Positions 23,261 through 35,411 of a stretch of DNA of 64,000 nt are shown here, in pieces. Position numbers and translations under genes: made by a program. Under the pieces are notes generated by a model. That model was not told where the DNA came from and searched no databases. It was given only the letters and a program-made list of their open reading frames with translations. Positions within the stretch are counted from its first letter, which is position 1. Every line of letters starts with the position of its first letter. Origin of the DNA: Pyxicephalus adspersus (Eukaryota; Chordata; Amphibia; Anura; Pyxicephalidae); assembly GCF_032062135.1 (NCBI RefSeq), contig NC_092868.1:47436638-47500637 (forward strand), in the 5' to 3' direction.

Positions 23261-23583
23261 AGGCTGCATACACACGTGCAATAATTGTCGTTGGAAAGGA
23301 TCTTTCATGATCCTTTCCAACGACAAACTACTGCACGATGTATGAACGGTGCTGTACATACAGCACTGCTCTGCTCTATGGAGAGGGAAGGGGGAGAGCG
23401 ACGGAGCGGCACCCTGCCGCGGGATCTCCTCCTTCTCTTCCATTATGATCGTTCGTCGTCCATCGTCTATGGATCCCACAGAATGGTCATTCGGACGATA
23501 GACGTCGAGCGCTGTACACACGCCAGAATCTCGTTTGATAGCGTGTATTGGATAGCGTGCATTGCAAGCGTGTATGTAGCCAA
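23261..23583. mobile_element. F3 MITE copy ('tacacacgtgcaat' family)
   Basis: It starts GCATACACACGTGCAATAAT and carries a perfect inner palindrome near the left end (GTCGTTGGAAAGGATC..GATCCTTTCCAACGAC). It then has 'CTGCTCTATGGAGAGGGAAG', ending ...'GCATTGCAAGCGTGTATGTA'. A second copy is at 29932-30271 and diverged ones at 41222-41629 and 30950-31260. The open frames of 107 and 147 codons here are artefacts of the repeat. Confidence 0.75.
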
Positions 23584-24702
23584 GGTCATCAGATCCCAAA
23601 TCATATAAGAAAAAGGATCCCACCATCAATTCTGGTCGATGGTCAAGGAAAAAAAAAACAATATTCAGTAAGAACCTCACATGGTGAGCTCAAGACATTT
23701 GTTTCTGACCAATATAAAGAAATCAATAGTAGAACATCCTTTCCTCCAGCTTTAGAGAAGTCTTCGACCTGTGCACAAGAAGAGGTTATGATTGAGGAAG
23801 TCATTATTAGGTCACTGAGGAACAGAGGGGGTGGCTATGTGTTCGTTAGTTACAATTCAGAATAGTAAACATAGTTGTATTCTCTTCACTTGTGGGTTTG
23901 TCCCTGGCTGCAATCACACCAACATACCAAGCATATTACAGGACATATTAATTTACGTTTTGTATGTAGTGAACGTCACAATACAATCACCCATGTCTGC
24001 TTATAACCTTTAAAGTACAATGGCCCATCTTTAGTTACCTGCCAAGTACATGCACCCATCTGAATTCACACAGAACAAATAAACAAGCACTTTCATATGA
24101 CAAATTCATTGTGAATTGATTTTATCTATAACCCTAATATTGAAACATAAGTGCACCTACATGGATAAGTGAAGAATGATTGGGAAACCTTCCGTGACTA
24201 GCTACAGTTACCGTATCTTTGCAGTCACGCTAAGTAAATCCAATAGTCTCCAGTACCCTCTGTCCATTTCCACCTAATTCCATCCCTTCTGTCCCATGAT
24301 GTTTTCAAGTACTAAACTTCATTCGCCATGACTCATTTGTGTATTGGGTATGCATTACAACATGGCATGCTCCAAAAGCCAGATGTCTCTTCTTTTATTA
24401 GATGGTAATTTGGAGAATCTCCAGGGATTTTTTTTATATTCATTGTAAGTCGTTAATTGAACTTTTATCTATAATTAGTAATTATATCTGTGCCTAAATA
24501 GACCTTTGAGATTGGGTAAGCAAGATAAAATAAATTGCAACATTTCCTAGGCAATGGGTCAAAAGGCCCCTGGGGGAACAATCAAAAATCCTTGAAGGTC
24601 CTGGTTAAAGCTGGTAAACACACAGAAAATTCCTCCAAAGAGAAACTCTGAAGGAGGTTGTTTGCACCTGAGCAGATACCATACCCTTAATGCAATGTCT
24701 AT
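23584..24702. other. intergenic, no gene
   Basis: Non-coding sequence without clear repeat ends. The 105-codon frame at 23548-23865 begins inside the F3 element and has no coding character. Confidence 0.5.
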
Positions 24703-24984
24703 GATAATGTTTCCCAACCAGGGTTCCTCCAGTGCTTGCTAGGGGTTCCTTTAGAAATGAGCAATTTGTGACTCTCGGGTCAGTTTAATGGACGCCAGTG
24801 ATCACTTTGGCTATCTGTAGGGTGACATTCTTCCCAATGGCCAGCATTGTAGGAGGCATTCTTCTCATTGACCACCACGTTAATGTACTGTGAGCTGTAC
24901 ATATAGTACTTATAGAAGGGGTTCCCTGAAGACCTGAAAATTATTTCAAGGGTTGCCCCGTGTTAAAAAAATCCAGAAACACTG
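24703..24984 (+). mobile_element. F4 hAT-type MITE copy
   Basis: It begins near TTTCCCAACCAGGGTTCC and ends AATCCAGAAACACTG. The full hallmarks are 'GCTAGGGGTTCCTTTAGAAA', 'CACTTTGGCTATCTGTAGGG' and 'GGGTTCCCTGAAGACCTGAA'. Other copies are at 45605-45842 (minus), 47222-47483 and 63213-63484 (minus). The ends resemble the CAGTGTTTCTCAACC ends of hAT elements. Confidence 0.7.
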
Positions 24985-26000
24985 ATCTATGTTTCTGGTA
25001 CTTTTGATTTACTGGTTTAATTCTGTTTACTGGTTCCATAGTAGTACCATTGATATATTTCTGGGTTCCCAATAAAAAAAGTTTCTTACCCTTGCTTTAT
25101 GTATAAGTCATAAAGATTCTAAGGATGGAGCGAGAATGAAAATAACATATCCCCACCTACAGAGGACTAATAGTGACTAGTTCACCTGGGTAGCCATGCT
25201 ATAGACACCTCAACAAATCTGCTGACTATCAATAGCCAAACTGGACAAAGGTCATCTCATCTATGTGCCTTTTATTGCAGAAGGTCTGATGTTTTCAATT
25301 GGGTCTCCTCCAACCAAAAGCAGCCATGATGAATGGTCACAGTGATGTACTACGATTAAGCAGTGCCCTAAATTAGCAAATATCAACACAGGATCATCCA
25401 AGGAACTGAAGCTCGTGAATGTTCCCTCTAGTTACAAATACCAATATTTAATGCAATACCAAAACTACTGGAGAAAGCCTAACTTAAGTTTTGAGGGTAC
25501 AGATTAAAATTCCAGTCCCTACTTGTCATTTGTCCCAGTAGGCCAAGCACAATGCCACTCGAAGCAGCCTGTCCTTTCAACTCTTGAACTTCTTGGCATA
25601 GTACACAAGCTCATTTCTGAATATGACAAAATGTTATTACAAATGGAAGTCAGGCTGAGTGTAATTATAGTCCCTGTGAAAGTAGCTTACGGAGCTTGCA
25701 GGTCTGTAACCTCTAGTTTCTGCTATCTAATCAAGGGGCCTGGATGGAAGCCAACTTCTCCCACTCTCCAGTGTATAATCTGACACCTAGAGCTGGCGGC
25801 TCCCCAGCAGGGACTGCTGGGGAATGGCAGCAACCAGAGAAACATCTATGGTTGTGATGATTAGGAAGAATGATCTGTATGTGTGGAGCTTGTGTAACCC
25901 TTTCATCGCCCAATGGTGGAGGTCGTGCGCCATGATTGACAAGCAGTGACTGTGTAAAGACTTTACTTTGCGTGTGTCTATCTCTCAGTATGCAGTATAT
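24985..26000. other. intergenic, no gene
   Basis: Non-coding. A small perfect hairpin TCCCCAGCAG-GGA-CTGCTGGGGA lies near 25801-25824. Nothing else was seen. Confidence 0.5.
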
Positions 26001-26006
26001 ATATAT

Positions 26007-26710
26007 TGTGACACCAATGCAGGATTGGTGGTGAAAGGAAGATAGATTTGCCCAAGATTCCTCTTTCATGTGAGGTATATTTGCCCAAGATTCCTCTCCT
26101 GTGTGAAGTAGCAGGTGGAAGACTCTCACCTGTGAGATAATTATTGAAGAAGCACTGAGGGTGGGGATTTAACATAGAGCCACGAGCTCAGTCAGGAGCT
26201 TGGCTTGCAGAGACACAGACAGGGGTTTGTGTCAGTGCAGCTTACCTTGGAGAGACACAGACAGGGGTGTCTGTCAGTGCAGCTCTATTTGGAGAGACAT
26301 AGACAGGGGTCTGTGTGAGTTCAGCTCTGTTTGGAGACACAGCCAGATGGACTGTGTGGGAGAGCTCTGTTTGGAGACACAGACAGTCGGTCTGTGAGGG
26401 AGCTTGGCTGGGAGACTCAGAAAGTCAGTCTGGTTGTGTGAGCTAAAGAATGAGCAGAAGGTTGCTGAAAGCTTGGTTTTGAGCTGACAGGGAGAAGCCC
26501 CCCAGCTGATAGACATGGATGTCTTGATGTATAGTAAGTGCCGGACAGGCAAGGTTTTCTTTTGCTGTTTTGTTATTTTATCCGCAACCTTCAATAAACC
26601 TGGCTGCAAGCCAGCTTAAAGCTGTTACCTTGGTGTGTGATCTGAGTTGGATGAACCAGACAAGTGTCCTTTGACCCCAGCAAAGGCGATCCTGAGCGTA
26701 ACCCCTCACA
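26007..26710 (+). mobile_element. solo LTR with internal minisatellite
   Basis: This 704-bp unit starts TGTGACACCAATGC and ends GTAACCCCTCACA, giving inverted TGTGA...TCACA ends. It is flanked by ATATAT on both sides (26001-26006 and 26711-26716), although the left flank is a TA run. An AATAAA at 26593-26598 sits in 'CTTCAATAAACCTGG', where an LTR poly(A) signal should be. No gag or pol sequence is adjacent. The middle carries a ~45-bp minisatellite. Confidence 0.72.
26195..26440. repeat. ~45-bp minisatellite inside the LTR (about 5 units)
   Basis: Repeats of GAGAGACACAGACAGGGGT, 'CTGTGTCAGTGCAGCTCTGT' and 'TTGGA' with increasing decay to the right. The translated CRDTDRGLCQCS repeat on the + strand comes from this periodicity. 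Confidence 0.8.
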
Positions 26711-26716
26711 ATATAT

Positions 26717-27669
26717 AATGGGAAACCCATATAGAGGCCAAAGCTGAGAAGAAACCTGGGAGATCAGGGAAATGCTGAATCTGGCCAGCAAACTGACTTT
26801 AAAAGTGTAATACAAATTATCCAGATGCCCGTAGGTTCCTCAAGAATTGGGACATTCACTGGTTCCAATTGGAGACCAGAAACGTTCTTCTTAGTATACT
26901 TTTTCATACACAAGGCCGTGTGCAGACTGACAGTGAGATTTCGGTGCAGTTATGGCAAAATGCCAGCTGCCGGGAGCCTCGCGAGAACACTTGTTCCTGT
27001 AATGAATCAGAACCTGACCTAACTTTCTAGGGGGCTGCCTGAAAAGTCAGCTTAAGACTCCGGTAGCCACCTTCACCAGGGATAATACCGGCCTTATGGT
27101 GTATATTCTACTAATAACATTGACAGCAAGAACCATTTTTGTTCGGCAGGTTGGCAACCCAAGCTAGCGTTCAGTAGGTGTGCTAAAACAACTGGAAGAA
27201 TGGTCCACGTGTACCCAGGCTTCTCAGGAGGTTCTAAAGAAGTAGTATACTTACCATGAAACCCATAATGCAATCAATGGATGTACACAGCTCTACCATA
27301 CAGCATGGCCCAGTCTAGAAGGGGAGTGGGCCTGATCTTTCTTTCTTATACTTACAGGTCCCCAACCTGAGAATGTACACTAAAAAATAAAACCAAGATA
27401 TTGACAAGCTCATCTATCAGTCACTCTGCTCTCTCATCCATCAACCTCCCTCCTTGCACTGAAGCAAACATACCAAGCTCCATGTGCGGCTTCTATCTCT
27501 CCGAGTCTGAGCCCAGCTGTGCAAGAGTCTACAAGAAGCTGATAGTAAGTCAAATTCAGGTCTTTTATTTTGTTTGGAAAAAAAATGTAATGATATATTA
27601 ATAATCACAAAACATGTTTTATATTTGGTATTCAGTTTTAAAAAAAGATTTTTGATAAGTTAATATAAT
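26717..27669. other. intergenic, no gene
   Basis: Non-coding. It has short GC-richer pieces (26900-27000 and 27390-27500) but no recognisable exon. Confidence 0.45.
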
Positions 27670-27893
27670 GGGCCTGATTTATTAAAGCTTCCCAAGGCTG
27701 GAGAGGATACACTTTCATCAGTGAAGCTGGGTGATCTAGCAAACCTGGAATGGATTTCATAAAAGCAATTTGCAAATTGTTAGCAAATGTTTTCAATCCT
27801 GGACCAGATCCGTTCCAGGTTTGCTGGATCACCTAGCTTCACTGATAAAAGTGTATCTTCACTAGCCTTGGGGAGCTTTATTAAATCAGGTCC
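27670..27893. mobile_element. F2 MITE, best-preserved copy
   Basis: This 224-bp element has long inverted arms. The left is GGGCCTGATTTATTAAAGC, then CTGGGTGATCTAGCAAACCTGG. The right is CCAGGTTTGCTGGATCACCTAG, ending GCTTTATTAAATCAGGTCC. The centre is 'AGCAATTTGCAAATTGTTAG'. It serves as the reference for the other four copies. Confidence 0.88.
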
Positions 27894-28629
27894 ATTGATC
27901 CAGCTTTTTGTAGGAGTTTTCTTCTTCCTTCATATCCAATATGCAATTTGAGTCCCCTGCTACCATTCTTTGGTTGTACTTACCTTACTTAGTTAACAGT
28001 AACCCTTTGTAACCAATCATATTTTAGTTTCCTCATGAAATCTGATGGTTACAACGTGCACATTGCTCCTGGTCTCATAGAATCTTGTAGATCATTTTGC
28101 ACAATTCACAAATCCTAGGACATAGAAACTCTACAAACCAAAATCCTGGCTTGCCACTAATTTTCCCATGCGTGTTCTATTTCTATCAGATTCATTTAGA
28201 AATCCCCTTTACATAGAAGCAGCTCATGTTTTTAACATCATCTTTAATCACAGCGTCGCGTGGGAAGAGCAGAATAATGAAAATATCAGGGGGGTAGTCA
28301 CAGAGGGAGGAAGAACATGTGAACAAGAACAATGCAATAAACAAACATCGGGATGAGCAGCGTTAGATTTGTATTTATCATTTAAAGAATACCTAATCCA
28401 AAGATCAAACAATTGATATCTTGCAGCTTACCTGTCCTGGGATGTGGTGATCCATTCTCAATGTTTGGGCTTTTCTCCATTTATTATCATCTGGTGTCAC
28501 AAATAATGCAAACTTTCTATTGCATGGAGCCTTCTGGAAATAAATAATGTATACAAGTTTTCATTGCATTTTGTTGTGAAAAAAATCTAATTTTACCATA
28601 CATTTTTGGAATAATTATTTAGGTTTAAG

Positions 28630-28631
<2 letters not shown>
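27894..28631. other. intergenic, no gene
   Basis: AT-rich non-coding sequence leading into the microsatellite before the assembly gap. Confidence 0.5.

Positions 28632-28670
<39 letters not shown>
28632..28670. repeat. (TA)n microsatellite
   Basis: A perfect TA run that stops at the assembly gap, so its true length is unknown. Confidence 0.95.
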
Positions 28671-29314
28671 NNNNNNNNNNNNNNNNNNNNNNNNNNNNNN
28701 NNNNNNNNNNNNNNNNNNNNNNNNNNNNNNNNNNNNNNNNNNNNNNNNNNNNNNNNNNNNNNNNNNNNNNNNNNNNNNNNNNNNNNNNNNNNNNNNNNNN
28801 NNNNNNNNNNNNNNNNNNNNNNNNNNNNNNNNNNNNNNNNNNNNNNNNNNNNNNNNNNNNNNNNNNNNNNNNNNNNNNNNNNNNNNNNNNNNNNNNNNNN
28901 NNNNNNNNNNNNNNNNNNNNNNNNNNNNNNNNNNNNNNNNNNNNNNNNNNNNNNNNNNNNNNNNNNNNNNNNNNNNNNNNNNNNNNNNNNNNNNNNNNNN
29001 NNNNNNNNNNNNNNNNNNNNNNNNNNNNNNNNNNNNNNNNNNNNNNNNNNNNNNNNNNNNNNNNNNNNNNNNNNNNNNNNNNNNNNNNNNNNNNNNNNNN
29101 NNNNNNNNNNNNNNNNNNNNNNNNNNNNNNNNNNNNNNNNNNNNNNNNNNNNNNNNNNNNNNNNNNNNNNNNNNNNNNNNNNNNNNNNNNNNNNNNNNNN
29201 NNNNNNNNNNNNNNNNNNNNNNNNNNNNNNNNNNNNNNNNNNNNNNNNNNNNNNNNNNNNNNNNNNNNNNNNNNNNNNNNNNNNNNNNNNNNNNNNNNNN
29301 NNNNNNNNNNNNNN
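28671..29314. other. assembly gap (644 N)
   Basis: A run of N. It lies between two microsatellites, so it is probably a repeat-collapse gap. The true length may differ. Confidence 0.99.
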
Positions 29315-29349
<35 letters not shown>

Positions 29350-29391
29350 CATCTATCTATCTATCTATCTATCCATCTATCTATCTGTCTA

Positions 29392-29446
<55 letters not shown>

Positions 29447-29466
29447 ATCTATCTATCCATCTATCT
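29315..29466. repeat. (ATCT)n microsatellite
   Basis: About 38 ATCT units with a few ATCC and ATATCT variants, directly after the gap. Confidence 0.95.
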
Positions 29467-29931
29467 GATAAGATTGCTTTCAGCTATAGAATTTCTCCAG
29501 GAATTTGGAGGAGATTGTGCACACCCTGCTGGTACAATTTAAATGGATTTCCTATTTATGGTTAATGGAGCCAGCAGGAAATTTTCCAAGCAGCTGATTC
29601 TATGTCAATAACATTTTGTAGCTTTACCAAACCAGATAAAGCAGTACCAGTTATCTTGTGTTTGAAACCAAATAAACGGTATCTATACTGAAACTATTTT
29701 GTTAGATTTTTGATAAAGGCAAAGGATTAAAACCCCATATGTTTGCTGTCTGTTCCCCTGTAAGGTTGGTTCACCTTTCCAGGTATCCAGGTGACAAATC
29801 TCTATGCCAGAAAGCAAAATGTTACAGTTTTCACCAGAACAAGAAGTGGTGGTAAATTTTGCAATCGGAAAACGGAATCCCCTGCACTTCTGTTTTGCAC
29901 ATAGAGATCCTTGTTTCAGGATGAAAACACT
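29467..29931. other. intergenic, no gene
   Basis: Non-coding, with nothing recognised. Confidence 0.5.
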
Positions 29932-30271
29932 TAGACTATGTACACATGTGCAATCATTGTTGTTGGAAAGGATCTTTTATGAGCCTTTCCAACGACTAAC
30001 GACTTCACGATGCATGGAGTGCACGAGTGCTGTACATACAACACCATTCTGCTCTATGGAGAGGGGGAGAACGACGGAGCGGCACCCCACTGTGCTCTCT
30101 CCCCTTTTACTTCCATTAGGATTGTTCACCATCCATCGTCTGTGGATCTGCCAGGACAGTCGTTTGGATGATGGATGACGAGCGTTGTACACACGCCAGA
30201 TTCGCGTCCCATATCAGCCCTGAGCCGATTATCGGACAAGAGCAATTGCACGTGTGTTGTCAGCCTGCTTT
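29932..30271. mobile_element. F3 MITE copy
   Basis: The left end is ATGTACACATGTGCAATCAT and the right end is AGCAATTGCACGTGTGTTG, so the ends are inverted (ACA(C/T)GTGCAAT). Inside are 'TTGTTGGAAAGGATC', 'CTGCTCTATGGAGAGGGGGA' and 'GACGGAGCGGCACCCC', shared with 23261-23583. Confidence 0.78.
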
Positions 30272-32222
30272 GTGAGCCTTTGGTTGGTCATTGAGTCGCC
30301 TTTCTGATTGATATCATCCTAATAGTCCTATATGGATACTAGCTTTCATTAACTCATTATTTGCAGAATTTTATGAGGAAGTTATGTTAGATGAGGGAGC
30401 CCTATGAAAGAAGAACTCCATGCCCGCTATACAGCAGTTTTTGATCTGAATAGACAGGTTCCCTTTAAACGTATTTATTTTATGGAAATAAGGAAGAGCC
30501 ACAATATCCGGTGATTGTTATTGTTTGACTGTAATTGCCACCAGGATGATATTTAACAAGATGCACATGATAATAATATTACACAAATTCCATTTGGGTA
30601 CACGAAATTCATTAGTAAGGCACACAAACTTTGGGTTTGCGGGAAATCGGGGTGGAGTGTGCACTCTGCTTATGTACTTTGTGTTATTATTTCTTTATGT
30701 AACTTTTAAAGACAGTGATTGCATTTATTGGTATGAAAAGCTGGATTACAAGAACACACTGATGATGTTTCTTTTTTCATTTGCTCATAATGATTAGAAG
30801 ATACAAAAAGCTTCATTTAGATGATTTGTTATTTTTCTTTGAAGCCACCTGTGAATGCCTCGTATTAATATAATCAGGTGTGTATATAGCAATGACATAT
30901 AATGCAGCAGAGCCCATAGACATGTCACTATCTGATGTCCCTACCATGCTCTTAGGCTTCATACACATGTCAGATGGTTGTAGGCTGAAATGAATGCTTA
31001 TGTTAATGTTGGGCAAAAAGTTGTCATTCCAGTGGCATCCGATGTTGTCCATCAATCCAATGAGATGAACGACTGATCAAGAATAAAACACTGTGCTTTT
31101 CTATGGAGGAGAGCACCGGGGGGAGGGGGGGTTTGCGGTGGCACTAACTCGCCCCCCCCCCCCTCAGTAGAACAAAAATGGCGCCGTGTCACTGGAAATG
31201 ATCGTAATAGAACATTTTCTGAAATACACAATCAGCCTTGGAATATTTAGGAAGGGGGGCAATCACCCCCTAATATGTGTTTGGGTGGCAGCAAATATTG
31301 TGAAACATACAGACTCCATGCGGATGGATCCCTAGGTTGTGATTCCTAGAATCCTAATGCCAGACTCGTGCTCCACCATACCACCCTGAAAGACCAGGTG
31401 TACTGTCAACGTCTCAACCTTACAGATTGTTTCATGTGTGCATAACTGTCAAATACCAAAGCTCTGCATTGTTGTTTGCATTGCTCTTAGTTACAATACT
31501 CTGTGATTTGATGCTGTTGTGCATACTCAAAAGCTGGCAGACAGTTTGTAAGGTCAGGCAGAGGACAGAGTGGCAAATATCATATTTTAGTAGCCTAATG
31601 ACCACTATTTATGTTTGATCAATATAATGATCAAATATCTATTCTTTATTCCATTCAGTATTCAGCCAGCCATTACCATTATCTAATAACCACCAGCCAA
31701 TGGGAGCGCTCCTTGCCATTTACTATAACAAAACGACTTTGTTTGGTGGTGGTTAGGGAGCACTTCCAGCTGAAGATGTGCTGGCTGATGGTGGCACAAT
31801 GGTAATCCTGGTAAATCACTAATATCAGGAAAATAATGATCATATATCTGGTGGGGCTCCCATGGATCATTGTATCGCCAGCCTAAAGGGGCACATGTAA
31901 ATCTTACAAAACCAAACCTGGATAGTCCAACAGCACCTACCATGTTTCTATGTTCAGTGAATGCATACTGTTGTTGTTCAGGTGTCATCCAGATCATAAT
32001 TTATGTTCCCCCTTACATTTTCATTGCAATTCATATGGTAAACCACTCACATGACTGTATCAAACTGCTGCTATGCACCCAGGAGTAGAATCTCAGAAAT
32101 CGAACCTCAGGTTAACCTGTTTGTGCATGTTGCCGTTGGATTGGAGTTTTTTCTCTATAGGAAGAAAAGCAACTGCATGGCCATGAGAGACCTCAGTTCC
32201 TGTAACCATTTCACAACCTCAA
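30272..32222. other. intergenic, no gene; F3-like piece at 30950-31260
   Basis: Non-coding. The piece 30950-31260 begins 'GGCTTCATACACATGTCAGA' and later has 'TTTTCTATGGAGGAGAGCACC', an F3-like phrase. It is followed by G6AG7 at 31118-31131 and C12 at 31152-31163. The rest is unremarkable. Confidence 0.45.
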
Positions 32223-33080
32223 GGGAACTGGTGCAAACATGTGCACAAAATGGTTCACAAGTGTGTCCATTCTGGTAAATGGCAGCATTTGGGGGTCTGG
32301 CTAAGCCTGTGCCAAACTGTGAGTCTGGTTGAGCCTGTGCCCAACTGGGAGTCCAGTTGAGAAAGTGCCCAACTAGTAGTTCAGTTAAGCCTGTGCCCAA
32401 CTAGCAGTCTGGTCGAGCCTGGAAGCCTGGTTGAGCCTGTGGCAACTTAAAGTCCAGCTGCGCCTGTGCCCAACTTGAAGTCTGGTTGAGTCTGTGCCCA
32501 ACTGGGAGCCTGGTTAAGACTGTGGCAACTTAGAGTCCAGCTGCGCCTGTGCCAAACTTGAAGTCTGGTTGAGTCTGTTCCCAACTGGGAGCCTGGTTAA
32601 GCCTGTGCCTAACTTAGAGTCCAGTTGAGCCTGTGCCCAACTTGGAGTCCGGTTGGGCCTGTGCCCAACTGGGAGTCCAGTTGAGTCTGGGGCAAACTGG
32701 GAGTCCGGTTTGGAGTCGGTTTGATCAACCATGTCTGAAAAAGAAACTGGGTGCAAACATGTGCACAAAATGGTTCACAAGTGTGTCCATTTGGGTAAAT
32801 GAGAGCATTTGGGTGTCTGGCTGAGCCTGTGCCCAACTTGGGGTCTGGTTGAGCCTGTGCCCAACTGGGAGTCCGGTTAAGCCTGTGCCCAACTAGGAGT
32901 CCGGTTGAGCCTGCGCCCAACTAGCAGTCTGGTCGAGCCTGTGCCCATCTGGGAGTCCGGTTGAGCCTGTCCCCAATTGGGAGTCCAGCTGCGCCTGTTC
33001 CCAACTTGGAGTCCAGTTGAGCTTGTGGCCAACTTGGAGCCCAGTTGTGAGTCGGTTTGAGCAACCATGTCTGAAAAAGG
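32223..33080. repeat. 28-bp minisatellite in a two-block higher-order array
   Basis: The unit is about 28 bp, GAGCCTGTGCCCAACTGGGA followed by GTCCGGTT, repeated about 15 times in block A (32297-32712) and about 8 times in block B (32815-33048). Each block is headed by GCAAACATGTGCACAAAATGG (32233 and 32750) and closed by GAGTCGGTTTGA..CAACCATGTCTG (32714 and 33049). The blocks are therefore a larger duplication. The 81-103 codon minus-strand frames are the repeat read in cycles, since 28 is not divisible by 3. Confidence 0.88.
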
Positions 33081-35411
33081 CCTACATCTAAATATCACAG
33101 CTCTGGAACAAAGTCAGTAATAGCTTCTTCCCTTTAATCTTGATAAGTCCAGCCTAACCCACTCTATCCCATTATAGAATGTCATTAGTAAAATACCAGG
33201 TATAAAAATACCTTAAACTGCAAACAAGTCATTTTATGGGAAAATGGTAATAATGAGCTGCACATGAAAAGGTTAATGTGAAGGCGACCTCTCCGGAGGT
33301 TTTATTTAACTAAAGATTAGCCGGGCAATAGGCAAACAGGAGCCAGACATATACATATAGCTATACACTGTGCAGATCTCTAATCTCTGGTTCCCCGCTG
33401 CGTGTCATTAGCTGATTCTATGATAATATCTGCATGTTTGTGTATACCTCTAATGACCTCCATTTGTCACCCTATGTACTCTGGCAGCCATTGTGTCCAG
33501 CACGGTACACACAGCACTCCTGAACTGACCTGAGCAGCACTCTCTTCCCATCTGCTTACAGTATAGAGCATTAAACATGCCAGTGTTCCAGGCTGCGTGC
33601 CTGCAGATGATATTAAGCAGACAGGCTTGCCTTCACCTAACATAACCCTAAGGATTTCCCTGTCACATGCAGTAATACACAATTCTTTCACTATGAATGA
33701 TGCCAGCCTTTGTAAACATACAGCATATCTGCAAATACAGGCGTACAAAATCAAGCTATTCTACTGTACCCTTTATTGTAAATCTATTCATAGCAGGTTG
33801 TTCCGGCTATGGTCACCTCTGTTCCCCTATGGCAGGTAAATGGTCATGGCTACAACCCCATGCAGGTGATTGGAAGTAAACCCTGTTAGCCCACTTATAA
33901 AAATGTTACTTGCCTAGTTGTCTCTGCAGTTGCAGTATAGAAAATCATTTTGAAGTCAGATGTTTCAATCCATATTCTTGGAAGGTAGGTAGATAAAGGG
34001 AAATAATGAAAGAAGATCCATTCCCAGATATAATGATATGAGATGCAGAAGATGAGCATTATGAGACTTTCCATCGCTTATTTATTAAATACCTGTAATT
34101 TGTGTTGTTTTGGAACCAATAAACCAATAGAATACAGTTTACTTGCTGCGTCTATGAGCTTTCCAAGCAAAGCTTGTCCTCTTCGACCTCCAAGGCCTAA
34201 ATCTGACCACATGCCTCGGGTTTTTGGGGAGTGTCCTTATACAGGCCATTAAAATATGGCCAATGGACCTAACTGGGTACAAGATGTGGAGGACCCTTGG
34301 GTAATGGTTTGAGACTTTAATATGGTTTCCATACTTGTGTGCACCTCTTCTCAAGATACAACTGGACAATTTCCATCTCTTCTTGGTGGCTACCATGGAG
34401 AAGCATTGCTATTGAACACTAGGATTACATAATTAACTATTACCCCACTAGTTGCATATTCTACCCCAGCCATGTGTATTGTACAGTCATGGCTCACCTA
34501 TTTCCAATGGTGGCATCAATACTGATGGTGCCACCTGATTATAGCTGATGCCAATCTGAACGGCTTAATGCACATTGGAAGACATGTTTAGAATCATTTT
34601 ACCCAACTAATGGTTCCGCAGTTCTGAAATTGAACAACCCAGCCATGTTGTATTGCAGGAAGGTGGCACTGTTATCCAGAACCAGGAGCTTGGCCCTTCG
34701 CTGCCCTTTGGTAGTTTGCTGGGTAGCAGCACTGAACAATATATTGGAGCCCAGTTGCTGGCAGTCCCAGCAGGTTCCTAGCTTGCAGGCCGTTTATGTA
34801 ATATTTCTACGTGGAAAAGGGCTGACAGGTTTGCTTCACCCCTTGTCCCAAATCATCCTTATCGCAAACCCATCTCCGATTTCACCATCTGTCAGATTGC
34901 AGCAATGTTTGAAATTACAAATTTTTGGAAACTCAGAAAGTTAATACTTCAGCTCAAAAACTCATCCCAAATGCAGCAAGCCAGAAGAATTTCATAAAGA
35001 TGGAGGCGGAGAGTGCTGCAAATGTTGCCTACAACAGTAAATTAAATATTAACTTTTGTATTTCCTAATATAAAAAAAGACTGCTGTACTGTAATTGGCT
35101 GTTACAGCCTACACCTTGCTTCTGATTGGCTGCTACAACCAAGGACTGTAACTCCCACCATTGTTCCCTGAACTACAAGTCTCAGCATGGCTTCATCCAA
35201 GATCTAAGCCTGCAGTGACAATTTACATAACTCTTTACTATTGCTATTATAAAATAATGTTTTGAATATTTACAAAAGAACAAATTTAATAATGACACTT
35301 TCTATATAAAAACAAAAATGTAACTGATGGTTAAATGTAAAAAGATGCATTTTGTCAAAATCTTTAACATGTTATGTAAACTACTGTCTTTAATGCTTGT
35401 CTAAATAACAC
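33081..35411. other. intergenic, no gene
   Basis: Non-coding. The stretch 33230-33500 is non-repetitive and GC-richer. Two ATTGGCT boxes lie near 35093 and 35125, with an AACTACAAGTCTCAGCATG phrase near 35172. No exon was identified. Confidence 0.45.

Noticed and set aside
23237..23680. 147- and 107-codon frames on both strands
   Set aside because: Both lie inside the F3 MITE, whose inverted structure keeps frames open.
26200..26397. Cys-rich repeat peptide (CRDTDRGLCQCS...)
   Set aside because: It is a reading of the minisatellite in the LTR, and the neighbouring frames are equally open.
32155..33098. Repetitive Gln/Asp/Ser-rich minus-strand frames suggesting a repeat protein
   Set aside because: The 28-bp period is not a multiple of three, and the frames are made by the minisatellite.
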